Shown here: one piece after another, positions 10,814 through 20,585 of the stretch
Layout of the letters: the number at the start of each line of letters is the position of its first letter
Numbering within the stretch: the stretch's first letter is position 1
NCBI RefSeq assembly: GCF_000350225.1
Contig: NW_005179286.1
Coordinates: 1 to 64,000, forward strand
Direction: 5' to 3'
Origin: Chondrus crispus
Lineage: Eukaryota; Rhodophyta; Florideophyceae; Gigartinales; Gigartinaceae
DNA: 64,000 bases
The notes under the pieces: generated by a model
The model's database searches: none
The model's input: only the letters and a program-made list of their open reading frames with translations
What the model was told of the DNA's origin: nothing
Translations under genes and position numbers: made by a program

Positions 10814-10968
10814 AGGAGAATCTACATTCTCCTGACAGTCGCAGGAGAACATTTTGAGAGAACGTTCTCCCCACAAGTGGAGAAGTTCTCCTGCAGGAAG
10901 AGAATCTCCCCACAGCGATCGCTCTTCCTCCCTCGTATATCCTTCCACATCGCGATCTAGCGCCCGTT

Positions 10969-11577
10969 ATGTCGCAGCCCCGTCCGCGGAGAGTCATATC
11001 TGTCACGGCAGACGACAGTCTTGACGCTCTCGCGTTCCAAACCCCCCTTCAACCACATGGTTCCCCGCAACGCTCTCCTCAACGATCAGAATGCAACAGT
11101 GATTCATTCGTGCCATTGGCGCAACCGTGCCAGTCTGAGCCAGCATTTGAACTTCCTGCCTCGAAACCGCCATCACGCCATGACACAGTGGTGCGAAACT
11201 TACATGAAACGGAGCTAGAGTGCTGCATGGTTGAGTTTGAGGATTCTGATAGACGCCTAGATCCAACGATGGACAATACACTATCCTCTCCTGACCTTCC
11301 TTTCTCTCAAGAACTGTCTCGTGATGACAATATGCAGTCCTCTTCCGAGGATTCTTTTCACACCGGGCACGATAGTGCGATCCCAGAAGCAGTGGTTATA
11401 TTTCTTAACACAAGGACAGTAGAGAACTCCGAAAAGCGGACGTTTGACGATTTGGAGCGCACAGAAGTTGTGATGGAGGATTACAACTCCCTACTTTTCA
11501 CCGACTACATGAATGAGTTTATGGCGACTGCAGAATGTGGACTTGAGAATCCAATCGAGGCAGAAAATATGAATTAG
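10969..11577 (+). CDS. Acidic accessory or N-terminal protein of the piggyBac-like element
   Basis: 202 residues from the ATG at 10969. The product is Ser/Pro-rich at first and then acidic (ELECCMVEFEDSDRRLDP, FSQELSRDDNMQSSSEDSF), ending DYNSLLFTDYMNEFMATAE. No domain is recognised. It ends 14 nt before the transposase-like ORF in another frame. It may therefore be a separate small protein, or the disordered N-terminus of the transposase separated by a frame change or an unrecognised intron. Acidic N-termini are common in piggyBac-type proteins. Placement within the inverted arrays makes membership of the element likely; function is unknown. Confidence 0.5.
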   Translation: MSQPRPRRVISVTADDSLDALAFQTPLQPHGSPQRSPQRSECNSDSFVPLAQPCQSEPAFELPASKPPSRHDTVVRNLHETELECCMVEFEDSDRRLDPTMDNTLSSPDLPFSQELSRDDNMQSSSEDSFHTGHDSAIPEAVVIFLNTRTVENSEKRTFDDLERTEVVMEDYNSLLFTDYMNEFMATAECGLENPIEAENMN

Positions 11578-11591
11578 GCGAGGGTATAAGC

Positions 11592-13223
11592 ATGCCAGAA
11601 ATCGGTCAAGGAAGCCCCTTGCGGACTGGAACATGCGGCGGTCTTAGGGACTGGGCATATGCATCACCTTTCCGCCCTTTCGTACTAGAAGTCGACAGTG
11701 TAGACCGCGAACTCTACTCGATATATGTCAAAGAGTGTAACCTTATTTTGGATCGTGTTCTGGCAATGGCTGAAAAACATGAAGACGTCGAACCCACTGC
11801 CTCTCTATCTCGCTTTTCTGCTTTTGAGATATTTCTTCCTCTTTCCATCTTGGAAAAGCTTCGCGCCAACATCAACTCAGTATTGCGCTCCAGAAACCGG
11901 AAAGTATGTTTCATTGCAGAACTGAAAGGCACAATTATTTTGCATGTGTTAACCGCTTCTTATGGGACTTGTGTGAGCACTATGACTAAAAAAGAGAACA
12001 AGGCTTTCTTTTTCCAGATAGGCATTTCTGGTGACCGATACAAGGAGATTTGGCGTTCCCTTAACTGCTCTAGGTCTTATCGCGGTAGAGTGGAGCAAAC
12101 AGGGAACGGTTGGTTGAATAAGCCTTCAAAGGGAAATGCCCTTATAACAGAACTGGAAGCTGAGTTTGCAGCCGTCAATAGAGCTTTGGTCAACATTCAG
12201 GGGGTGACTATATACTCAGTCGGCGATGACCATAACAGACTCAGCTCCAGGTCTGTTGTACATTTGACGAATTTGCAAGTCAACAATCCGAAAAAGGCTC
12301 TGGGGCCTGTTAACAACGCTGCCTGCTCGGCGTTGACACACGCTGTACTGGCAAGTCACTACACTAGATCTAATGAGAAAATAATCGACGTTTGGCAGCC
12401 TCTAGCGATGCTTATTCGGGGCGTTCCAACTCTTGGTTCCCTCCGACCTATGGTGGATTCTTTATTTGCACACTTGCAAGTGAATGAAGATCCGCCGCAA
12501 ATGTGTCCGCACTCAAATTGTAGAAAGCATGCTTCTTTCTGCAATTTGAGTACCTACAGAAATCTGGTACAAAAGAACGGTCCACTGCCACCTAGTCGCA
12601 TGATCAGACCAACTCTTTTGGTGTACTGGAACACCTTAAAAGGTGGAGTTGACGAATTCAGTAGGGCATTGAAGACTCTTGCCTATACAAATACGAGCGA
12701 GAACCCTATAGTGAGCATTATTGGCCGCCTCATCAGTTCACATGTGGGCAATGCAGCAATCGCTCATAGATTATCCATTGCTCGGCAACGAGAAGTGCTC
12801 CACGGTATGAGTCGAGAGCGTTGCACTTTCCAAACGCACAAAAACTTACGGCATCAAGTGACGAGTTGCGAAAGTTTTGGTGCTTTCGCAAGGGAGTTGG
12901 CTCGGGAGTATGTACAAAGAACACAGAAATCGTCTGTCTCGGACCACATGCACAGCTTCCAAACAAGTAACGTACCCCAGAACTTGCCATCTGAGTCCAC
13001 TAACCAACGCAAAGTAACTCCAATGTATTACACATACGTGGTACAGAAATATAATCGCGCTGAAGATGCCGCCAGACGGCTGAACAATCCTGAATCACAT
13101 GAGAGAGTGAAAGCAAAGGCTACATATTGTAGCCTTTGGTCTTATAATCATTCGGTCACCTACAGAGGGAGAAAATTTCAAAAGAAGGGAGGTGCAAAAG
13201 AGGTACAATGGTGTGGCACTTGA
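11592..13223 (+). CDS. piggyBac-like transposase candidate
   Basis: 543-residue open frame. The segment LLVYWNTLKGGVDEFSRALK resembles the GGVD block of the piggyBac (DDE_Tnp_1_7) catalytic domain. Upstream, ISGDRYKEIWRSL resembles the region preceding the catalytic core. VGDDHNRLSSRSV and LGPVNNAACSALTH could supply acidic catalytic residues, but I cannot assign the triad with certainty. After the stop at 13221-13223, a neighbouring frame continues with ICKNCWGAWHSKRKLQKS, a Cys-rich tail like the C-terminal zinc-binding domain of piggyBac transposases. A frame change near 13200 therefore probably removed the tail. No intron is seen. Alternative: an unnamed DDE family with similar layout. 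Confidence 0.5.
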   Translation: MPEIGQGSPLRTGTCGGLRDWAYASPFRPFVLEVDSVDRELYSIYVKECNLILDRVLAMAEKHEDVEPTASLSRFSAFEIFLPLSILEKLRANINSVLRSRNRKVCFIAELKGTIILHVLTASYGTCVSTMTKKENKAFFFQIGISGDRYKEIWRSLNCSRSYRGRVEQTGNGWLNKPSKGNALITELEAEFAAVNRALVNIQGVTIYSVGDDHNRLSSRSVVHLTNLQVNNPKKALGPVNNAACSALTHAVLASHYTRSNEKIIDVWQPLAMLIRGVPTLGSLRPMVDSLFAHLQVNEDPPQMCPHSNCRKHASFCNLSTYRNLVQKNGPLPPSRMIRPTLLVYWNTLKGGVDEFSRALKTLAYTNTSENPIVSIIGRLISSHVGNAAIAHRLSIARQREVLHGMSRERCTFQTHKNLRHQVTSCESFGAFARELAREYVQRTQKSSVSDHMHSFQTSNVPQNLPSESTNQRKVTPMYYTYVVQKYNRAEDAARRLNNPESHERVKAKATYCSLWSYNHSVTYRGRKFQKKGGAKEVQWCGT

Positions 13224-13871
13224 TAACAACCTATATGTAAGAACTGTTGGGGTGCGTGGCATTCGAAGAGAAAGCTACAAAAATCTGTCATTCCTGCGGT
13301 AGAAATATGTAGGTTGAATAACAAAGCTAGGAAGTCGATGCGATAAATCAGGCATGTTGGTCAACTAAAATGCCTTCTTGACGCCCTTTCTAAATTGGCC
13401 ACTCGGGATGGGGAGTTGCAAATCGACATGGAGACGTTCTCTTTCGAATCAGGAGCAACGCTCAATTTTACTACGATTGTTCACTTCACGGGAGAGAAGT
13501 TCTCCTCGCAAAGAGATGTTCTCCCAGGAGGATAACAAATTAACCATGAGGAGAACACTAAGGAGACATTCTCCACAATGTTCTCCCTTTTTTGACTACA
13601 GTAGAGATAAAACGAGAACTAGACGTCCTATGACTTTGAGAATGGTATCAAAAGAATCGGCGAGATCAGGCGGTTCTATCAACGGTCGTCAGTTGCACAA
13701 GTGCGCAATCTCAAAATCTGAAGTTCTCCCTGTTTGGCGCACAGGGATAGACCTTTGTCTTTCGTTAAAATGTCAACACCGTACGCTCGTAGAGCACCCT
13801 GCCATACTGCACTCACAGCCATCCACCCTAGTCCTTCCCATCAGCCCAACCCCTTTTACCAGAAACCGACA

Positions 13872-15139
13872 ATGGCGCCCGTCACATCCGCACAAGCTGC
13901 AAGAGCTATACTTTTGCTGTTCGATGCGGCTGTGGAGCGCCGTGCTGACTTGCAAGAGTTTGAGTCTGACTCCGATACAATTGATACTGATGACGAAATC
14001 GAGAGCGAGTCACCTGTTTATGATCAATTTTATGAAAGTGGAGGCCCCAGTGCCGTCATTCAGATGACCAATTTTAGCCCTATCGAGTATTACAGCGCCT
14101 AGTGCAGCCTGGAGAAGGCAATCATGGAAAGGTACAATGCCGGTCGAGGCCAAAAATGTTCCCACTCTCCGCGAGATGTCTTCTTTATGAGACTTGCCGT
14201 GCTGAAGCACGGAGGACAATGGGACTTTTTGGCTAAGATGTTCAGCTTAAAAGGTCCAACATTCGAGCGTATGATTATGAAGTTCATAGACATTATCTCC
14301 TATCCAGTCTTCGAACACTATGTGGAATATCAGGGTAAAAAGTTGAAGATGGCGTACTTGGCTGGCAAGAATATCGGTTTTAAGAACTACTCTATGTCTC
14401 GCTACGCCACAGATGTCACATTTCAGCAAAGCTTCCGCCCTAGCGGCAGCATGGAGGAAGGGAAATTGTATTTTTCTGGCAAACACAAACTTCATGGGTA
14501 TAAAACTGAAGTGAAGTGTCGGTACTGTCAAATAGCCTCGTTATTGGCTGCAGTGCTCATGAACCCTGGTCGGTTTCTGCTTTAAAAATATTTGAGGCGA
14601 TGACTTCCTTTCATGCAACGCGACTGCGCAAAAGGGAGAGTGAAAATGATATGGATGATGACGGGCCATTGTCAGACGAATATCTGAGTTTTTGGGCTGT
14701 ACTGTGCGATAAGGGATAGTACGGGGCTAAGGAGTTCTGTCGGGTTAGCCATCCTTCGAAAACCGGCATGGGCGGCATATTAACGCAAGCTGAGATATCA
14801 GATAACAGGCATATTTCCAGTGATAAAATAGTCGTGGAAAACGTTTTTGGAAGGCTCTGTGGATTGTAGAAGGTGATGGCGTCAACGTGGAAATGGAGTG
14901 AGGCGGGCTATGACAGCATATTTCGTTTATGTGTAGGACTCACGAAGTTCCATATTCACAAACATTCTCTACGCGAGGAGGACACTATAGTTTTGAGCAC
15001 AATGAAGAACCGTCGGCATCATATAGCAACTACGCAGATTCAGAAACGTCGTCAGGTGCAGAGGAAGTATAGGGAGAAACGTCGCCGAAGAGTTGAAATG
15101 CAATTTAGATCCATAAACCACACCGAAGAGTCCGACTAG
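13872..15139 (+). pseudogene. Harbinger-1: PIF/Harbinger-type transposase, broken
   Basis: Coding resemblance starts at MAPVTSAQAARAILLLFDAA (13872). DDE_Tnp_4-type landmarks follow in order: RYATDVTFQQSF (first Asp), GKHKLHGYKTEV, CSAHEPWSV, LCDKG then YGAKEF (second Asp), VVENVFGRL (Glu), and a basic tail (KRRQVQRKYREKRRRRVEM). The frame is interrupted by TAG at 14100-14102, a frame change near 14520, TAG at about 14717 and another TAG near 14868, so at least four lesions. A diverged relative of the same protein lies at 25930-27320. Known family role: cut-and-paste transposition with a Myb-like partner protein; no partner gene was found next to this copy. Confidence 0.75.
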
Positions 15140-15182
15140 AACTCTTCGTGTTTTCTGTGCGAAGTCCGCACCTCGGCACAAG

Positions 15183-15340
15183 TTGTCTCGTAAATACTCG
15201 TCCCCGCCATATTACTCGCAAACTCCACACCTCCACACAATTTGTCTCGGAAATACTCGTCCCCGCCATATCCCTCTCGAACTCCACGCCTCCATACAAG
15301 TTGTCTCGGAAATACTCGTCCCCGCCATATCCCTCTTCCA
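15183..15340. repeat. 59-bp minisatellite, about 3 units
   Basis: Units begin TTGTCTCG at 15183, 15242 and 15301. Each contains AATACTCGTCCCCGCCATAT. A partial unit precedes the first, ending in TCGGCACAAG. Units differ by a few bases. Because 59 is not a multiple of three, each unit changes frame. Confidence 0.9.
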
Positions 15341-15910
15341 CTTTCTCCCGCAAACCCACAGCGGCGCTCCTTGTCTGTTCTCGTTCTCGTTGCATCGCCA
15401 TTCTTGCACAAGCTTTTCATGCCACCTCTTCTCCCCCTCATCCCCACATCTCCGTTGGACAACGTTGAGCTGCAAATCGTGCAACGCGACTCCGGCGATC
15501 TTTTTTCTATCCTTTCGTTCCAGTAGACTGGCCTTCACGAAATCGTGCAGCACTCTGCTTGCCTGAACTTTCTCTTTCCATAGCAAACAAAGCACGCTCA
15601 ACTGCAACCATTCTTTCTTCCGAATAACCACTAGCGACTCGTACACCTCGGCGTAGGACATCAGCTGCCCATCTCCTGTATTCTTCTCCCGATCCATCAT
15701 GCACAGCGAAGCTTCAAACGCCATTGGCAGGTTCTTGTATACGTACGTCTCATCCGCTCCTTCGTCCAATAGTATTGAGGATGTAACTTCCAGATCCTCC
15801 AGGTAATCATCAAGCACATCTTCCTGACCCCACTCTCGGGATGTGAACAATGTACGACTGCCGTTCTCCACGTCCGCAATTTCTCTCAGTCTTGACTTGG
15901 CATCCCTCCC
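15212..15910 (-). mobile_element. Copia-like gag fossil fragment
   Basis: Minus-strand reading LREIADVENGSRTLF, QEDVLDDYLEDLEVTSSILL, YVYKNLPMAFEASL and MSYAEVYESLVV follows the plan of Ty1/Copia gag (UBN2-type), with a helical core and a LP-xx-[FY]E block. Only gag-like sequence is visible. No LTRs were recognised around it. The minisatellite overlaps its 3' end. It is a broken fossil. Confidence 0.5.
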
Positions 15911-15945
15911 GACCGTGGGGTCCGGAGGAATGCCATGTCAAGACT
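15888..15945. repeat. Quasi-palindrome, 27-bp arms
   Basis: Left arm 15888-15914 (starts AGTCTTGACTTGGCAT) pairs with 15919-15945 (ends ATGCCATGTCAAGACT) at 24 of 27 positions around a 4-nt loop. Confidence 0.85.
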
Positions 15946-16576
15946 GTGGCTTCTCTCCAGGCATCGTCGATAAGTAACGAAATCGTCCTTTCCTAGAACC
16001 ACTCTGTGACCCTCGAAACCGCAGAGTCTAACAAGCCTTCTTCACGTACTGCCTTCCCTTGCATTTCACCTCCGCTTTCTCCTGATGCCGGCCAGCTGCA
16101 CCACTATCCCTCGTTTTGGAACGTCTTGACGGAGCACAAGCCAATATATACCGGCGCACAACCGGCTGCGAACCTCTTCATGCGAAGGCAGACCGAAAAG
16201 GGCGCAAGACTTTCCGATGCCTCCCATCCCCTTCGTCCCCGCAACAATTCCGAGGGACGCTGCAACAGCACCGATATTTTGACTTTCTCCCAGACGCAAA
16301 ACACTCCGCCTCAATCGTTTTCATGGGCCATCATACGCAGTCCGGAGAATGATTTGATTGGATGACCGAGAAATTGTGTAACGGTACAATTGCCGCATCA
16401 AATTACAATTGCGCAATATTTCATATATCATAACTTATTTACAAAAAGACTGAGGATAGCCCATGATTATCATTAAATTTCGTAAAGACCAAGTACTTGC
16501 AAATTTTACTTTGTTCTGCACATGAAGTAAATCTTTCTGCACGAACGGCGGTTTTGCGTTTGAGACCTACTCTGGG
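15946..16576. other. Non-coding, probable pogo-2 3' tail
   Basis: No convincing coding frame. The last part (16380-16576) is AT-rich. It directly abuts the MULE target duplication, so before that insertion it was contiguous with 20586 onward, the pogo-2 transposase 3' region. Confidence 0.35.
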
Positions 16577-16585
16577 TTACTTAAC
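16577..16585. repeat. MULE target-site duplication, left
   Basis: TTACTTAAC, identical to 20577-20585. Confidence 0.85.
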
Positions 16586-16615
16586 AATTATTATTACTTA
16601 AAGGCTTAAAGCGGC

Positions 16616-16910
16616 CATTAGGGAGGCGACAACGCGCAAATTTTCGTCATCAGAGTGGCGACGCAATTCTATTCCAACGATCACAGGGGCGACACTAAAA
16701 AATGGTACATATTGAGATGGCGACAGCCTCCCAAAAAGCATTATCAGGAGGGCGTCAAGACAACACAAGGGGAGACAATTCCGGTTATAACCTGGAAATG
16801 GTGGACCACATGGCACATGACTTAAATAGGGTGGCGACAACTACAACGATAGGGACTACAATTGCGCACTTTAGGGCGACGCCTCGCGTAATACACAAGA
16901 GGGGGGCGAC
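16616..16910. repeat. MULE left terminal/subterminal GGCGAC array
   Basis: GGCGAC cores at 16625, 16656, 16688, 16719, 16833, 16875 and 16905 (approximate starts), mostly preceded by extra G, with 30-40 bp typical spacing. All are in plus orientation. The outermost part matches the inverted right end. Confidence 0.8.
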
Positions 16911-19169
16911 AACGACCCACTCAAAAAGCTGCTTCAGCTTGCAATCCGCCCTTACATGGCCCTCACAATGGCACAAGCTGCACAAATAGCTCGTTTTCTT
17001 TCTCGTGCTGGGCCCACGTCCAAACCATCCCTTCTTTCTCTTTCCTACATTCTTCACAGGTCGCCCTCGAGGGGGCGCAAGTGCTTTCGGAACCTGCAAA
17101 TGGTTACCTAGTGCCACAAGCATTTTCGCGGATAGAAAAACCTGATCGATAGCAGCTTGCTCCGGCAACGGAAATCTCACATCCTTGTACTGCCCCTTCC
17201 AAGTAGAAGTCAGATGACGCCTGTCGATAAACATGTGGACATTGGTAGAAGCGTATTTCTCGGCAATAACTGCCACTCCATGTAGACAAGAGAAGCCGGT
17301 ACCCTGCTGTGAATATGCGCAGCACAAAGGCGGAGTCTGGCTGCTTTCCGCGAAGGACACCATCCGCTGCGAAGACCCATTCGTGTAGCTTCAGACGGTA
17401 GCCTCCATTTGGTTCGTTCCGGCAACAAATTGCACAGATGGCTGGTAAACACGTGCTCTCGTAATGAGCGAGGCAATGTGCTTCTCCACATACGGCGGGA
17501 CTGGATCCTTCGATGTAAGATCCATGGCTTGGCGTTTAAGGAATCCAGTCCGTTGCGTGAGTAACACGTGCGCAAGCATCTTTTGGGGCTCGCAAGAGCG
17601 TATACGGTTTCTCAAATCCGCAGACATCTGAGCTTTGGCTCCTTGGGAGGTTTTCGTCAAATCCTGTAGTCCGCTCGGTGCTCGATACAGTTCCGCGGCA
17701 TCGAAACGACCGAGATAAGCCTTCATTTCTGGCGAGAACTGGTGCAACACATCCTCAAGAGCTTCCACTGTAGGCGCGTGCACTGCTTGTTCGTAGAGTT
17801 TCAATCCAATGGCCTTTGCAGCGCCAAGTTTGGGTGCCAAGTTCTTTCTCACATGCAGGGGATCAAGAAAGAATTTCGCCTTCTTGAAACACTCGCGGTA
17901 CGCCTTTTCTATTGACTTTTCCTGGTCCACGATTGTGGTGCGAGTTTCCACATCGAATCTATCAATCATTGCACACGCTTGGAACACCATCTTCCAGGAA
18001 TCATAGCATTCCGGTCCAACAGAGTCGGCAAATACGAGCGGCGTGAGTTGATTATTGGCTTCATACGCAACTGCATCAAATGTAGTCCCGTACGATTGCG
18101 GTCCCACACCGTCGCAGTGCGCCGCGTCGGCAGCACAAGTCATGCGAGCGGTGGCGCACATATGCGTTGCTACTGAAGGCGTGAAAATGAAACCAGCGTA
18201 GCAGTTTCCGCCACCGTCGATATCATCAAGCTCCACGACACCCTCATCGAATAGAGCCTCCTGCCCGAAGGTTTTCGCCTTCTTACACAGCTCGAAGATA
18301 TGTTTCGCGGCCTTGATTCGAGTCCGCTTCATCTCTATTCCGTCCATGGTGATAATTTTAACTTCGTGACCGACTCCTCGTAGAAGGGCAGCACAACCTT
18401 CGAGAGCCGCCATATCGACGGCACGAGATGTAGCCATCATCTTTTGTAGCTCCAAGCGGACGGCTCGATAATGCGCAGGGGGCGGCTGTCTGGAGTACAG
18501 GCTTTTCGCCTTGACTAGAGCCTGAAAAACAGTCGAGGAAACTCCCGGCTGGATGTCGGCCTCATCGAAGATTGCACGTGCCACCTGGCGTGCCGTGTAC
18601 GCTGGGTCGCAGTACTGGCGGGCTCGAGTATGTATGTTTGGGCCAGTATCCTGCCCTGAGCACTCACTCTGGTGCTCGAAGAATCGGTTGAGCTTCCAGA
18701 GGCTCGTTCTCGGCTGCCTGTCGAAGACGGATGTGGCGGCACATTCCTTAGTTCGGCACTTGGAAACCACCCGTTTCACATTCTGCTGAACGTTGACGCC
18801 ATTTTGTGTTCTATGGTGCGCCGTGTAGGCGCGAATGTACTGATCACATCTCCACCGTGTGTTGAGTTGCATGTAAAGCTCGGGATCCAGAGGTACACAG
18901 CGTCGAGGTCTCCAGCTCTGCGCAGCAGCTGCTTCAATTTTCAAAACAGCTTTGGCGCGATCCGTTGCCTTGCGCTTATTTCTTCGTCGTTGCTTCCGTC
19001 TTCTGGCCAAGGCGGCATCAGTAGTAGTAGTTTCGGCAGTGGCGTCTGCGGTTGAAGGGGGGCTCGGGTCGTTGCATTCATCTTCGAACTCCCTCTCCGA
19101 TCCGCAATAGAAATCGGGAGTATAGGAGCCCATGTTGAAGTCGGCGTCCTGCAGGTCGTAGTCGTCCAT
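16785..19169 (-). pseudogene. MULE transposase with SWIM finger and zinc knuckle, one stop
   Basis: 592 residues from the ATG at 19167-19169, then TGA at 17391-17393, then the same frame continues to 16785. Order: acidic and Lys/Arg-rich N-terminus; a FAR1/WRKY-GCM1-like DNA-binding region (SKCRTKECAATSV ... RFFEHQSEC); the MULE DDE core with first Asp in DAAHCDG and second in TIVDQEKSIEKAY, followed by FFLDPLHVRKNL. Beyond the stop come a SWIM finger (PLCCAYSQQGTGFSCLHGV) and a CCHC knuckle (CSLCHCEGHVRADC). The architecture is that of a full-length Mutator/FAR1-type transposase. The stop falls between the catalytic domain and SWIM, so a 592-residue product would lack both zinc modules. It may be a simple nonsense mutation. 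Confidence 0.85.
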
Positions 19170-19270
19170 GATAAAGTCGGGATCATGCAGCTCACCGTAA
19201 CTACTGTTTCACAACCGGTCTGACTGAGCACCCACCTTGTCGAACTCATCGCCTCCCCTGTGTGCACCGC

Positions 19271-20110
19271 CTAGATCAAGCCCCGCATCAGCACTGCCTG
19301 CCCTGCTCGAATGCGCATCCATCCCGTCATGCTGGCAGTTGCCACTCTTATGGTCACGAGCATCGGCTTCTTCCGCCAGCTTCTCTTGGTCGCGTTCAGA
19401 ATTGTCCGATTGCTCGCACCCTTGCGGCGACTCGCGGCGTTGGTCGTTCTGTGTTTCGTCCTTCGACTCCTTTTCCTGATGCTCCGAACGCCGCGACCCG
19501 GGACCCCTCGCTCCGTCAGCACTCGCACGCGCCGATCGCCGAAAGGACTCAGAACACTTTGAAGTGTTCTGAGTCCGCGAGTCTGTTCCATGAGTCCCAT
19601 CGCTTTGCGGCGTTTCCCTCGCGGAGCAGTTTTCCTTTTCCCTTGCTGCCTTTTTTGCTGGGCTATACTCATTTCCTCGCGCTCCCTTTGAACCTGGCGC
19701 TCTTGACGCTGGCGCTCCTCCTCCCGAGCTTTTGCGGAATCGTATGAAGCCGCGAAAGAGGGACCGGTCGCTTCCGCCGCTTCATGTCTTTACCGCTCCC
19801 GCATGTTTTCGTTGTTGACGAATACCTCCTGCGGTGAAGGATTGCGTGAGAAACGTGCTGTCCACGGTATTAATGCGTCGTGGAACACCGACGGAACGCC
19901 GGTCATTGCCGCATATCGAGCCGCATATTCAGCCTTCTCCAAGGCCCTTGAAACAACCTGCATGTAGCGCGCTCCCGAACGTTGCTCGATGTGGCGGACG
20001 CAGTCGGGATTCACAAGTAGGGCGAGGCATCGGTAGTTGCGCTGTATGGAGCGGAAAGTGTGGTCGCCGTCCGGCATGCAGAATATGTCAAGAATGGGGT
20101 CACGTCGCAT
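19271..20110 (-). pseudogene. J-domain-like protein encoded by the MULE, one stop
   Basis: Starts at the ATG at 20108-20110, preceded by a stop in frame. Residues 4-70 read DPILDIFCMPDGDHTFRSIQ, NYRCLALLVNPD and YMQVVSRALEKAEYAARYAA, the helix II / HPD-loop / helix III plan of DnaJ proteins (compare [EI]xxAYRxLALxxHPD). The HPD tripeptide, needed to stimulate Hsp70 ATPase, is NPD here (34-36). A TAA at 19790-19792 ends the frame after 106 residues. Beyond it the same frame continues to 19271 with a Glu/Gln/Arg coiled coil (REEERQRQERQVQRERE) and a basic tail. It lies in the same orientation upstream of the transposase and inside the inverted ends, so it is cargo or an accessory gene of the element. 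J-domain assignment is by pattern only. Confidence 0.55.
19545..19576. repeat. Perfect hairpin, 15-bp arms, 2-nt loop
   Basis: GGACTCAGAACACTT and its exact complement around TG, inside the 3' part of the J-domain-like gene. Confidence 0.95.
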
Positions 20111-20227
20111 TCAACTGTGCCGATGTGTCGAATGGCCTGACGGGTGTCTGATGGCATCTTTCGGCGATCCATGACACTGTTGTTCAAGGAATGCCGCTGG
20201 TTAGGGCGGGTAGTGCTTCGCCTCGAA

Positions 20228-20564
20228 ATGGTATCCAGAAAGAAGGGGGGACGGGGGGCGACGGGAGGGGTGTTCAACGAATGCAGTGGCGACATAAGCG
20301 CCGCGGGAAATAGAAGGGCGACTTTATGTGCTTTTGGGGCGACTTTGCACACGACGTTTTTTAGGGGGCGATTTGGGAATCGTGTGGTCATTTAGGGGCG
20401 CGACAAAAAAAGTCCACCATTTGTCGCCCCCAAGAATGCAACAAGTACCATAGCGTCGTCCCCCTGATTCCATCAATAATAACGCGGTGCCCTCACATTG
20501 TCGTCGTGTACAATGGCTTCGCCCCTCTGATGACGAAAATTTGGGCGCTGTCGCCCCCCTGATG
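20228..20564. repeat. MULE right terminal/subterminal GGCGAC array
   Basis: GGGGCGAC-like motifs in plus orientation from 20238 to about 20403, then inverted copies (GTCGCCCC) up to 20560. The orientation switch near 20410 separates an inner array from the true terminal repeat. Confidence 0.8.
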
Positions 20565-20576
20565 ACACATCCTCCC

Positions 20577-20585
20577 TTACTTAAC
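20577..20585. repeat. MULE target-site duplication, right
   Basis: TTACTTAAC, identical to 16577-16585. Confidence 0.85.

Larger units (their letters stand above)
10814..13586 (+). mobile_element. piggyBac-like DNA transposon with GGAGAAC subterminal arrays
   Basis: Both ends are packed with the heptamer GGAGAAC or its complement GTTCTCC. On the left they lie at 10844-10850, 10864-10870 and 10885-10891, with shorter GGAGAA copies at 10815 and 10879. On the right they lie at 13499-13505, 13518-13524, 13550-13556 and 13580-13586. The left block 10844-10870 and the inverted right block 13562-13586 align over about 25 bp. Two plus-strand genes sit between. Such arrays are typical of transposase-binding sites. 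The exact termini and target duplication were not resolved, and a TTAA duplication, expected for piggyBac, was not seen. Confidence 0.6.
16586..20576 (-). mobile_element. MULE (Mutator-like) DNA transposon carrying two genes
   Basis: The nine bases TTACTTAAC occur at 16577-16585 and 20577-20585, a 9-bp target duplication as expected for Mutator elements. Inside, inverted ends align: 16616-16664 with the complement of 20516-20564, sharing CAAATTTTCGTCATCAGAG. Both ends carry arrays of GGGGCGAC-like motifs. The two minus-strand genes are a J-domain-like protein (promoter-proximal to the right end) and a MULE transposase. Each gene has a single visible in-frame stop, so the copy is probably recently inactivated. 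It lies inside the pogo-2 3' region. Confidence 0.9.

Noticed and set aside
15183-15340. CRISPR-like array
   Set aside because: Units are contiguous without unique spacers and vary; it is a minisatellite.
13872-20110. Alternative genetic code to explain in-frame stops
   Set aside because: TAA, TAG and TGA all occur as interruptions, and RPL23 ends normally; decay explains them better.
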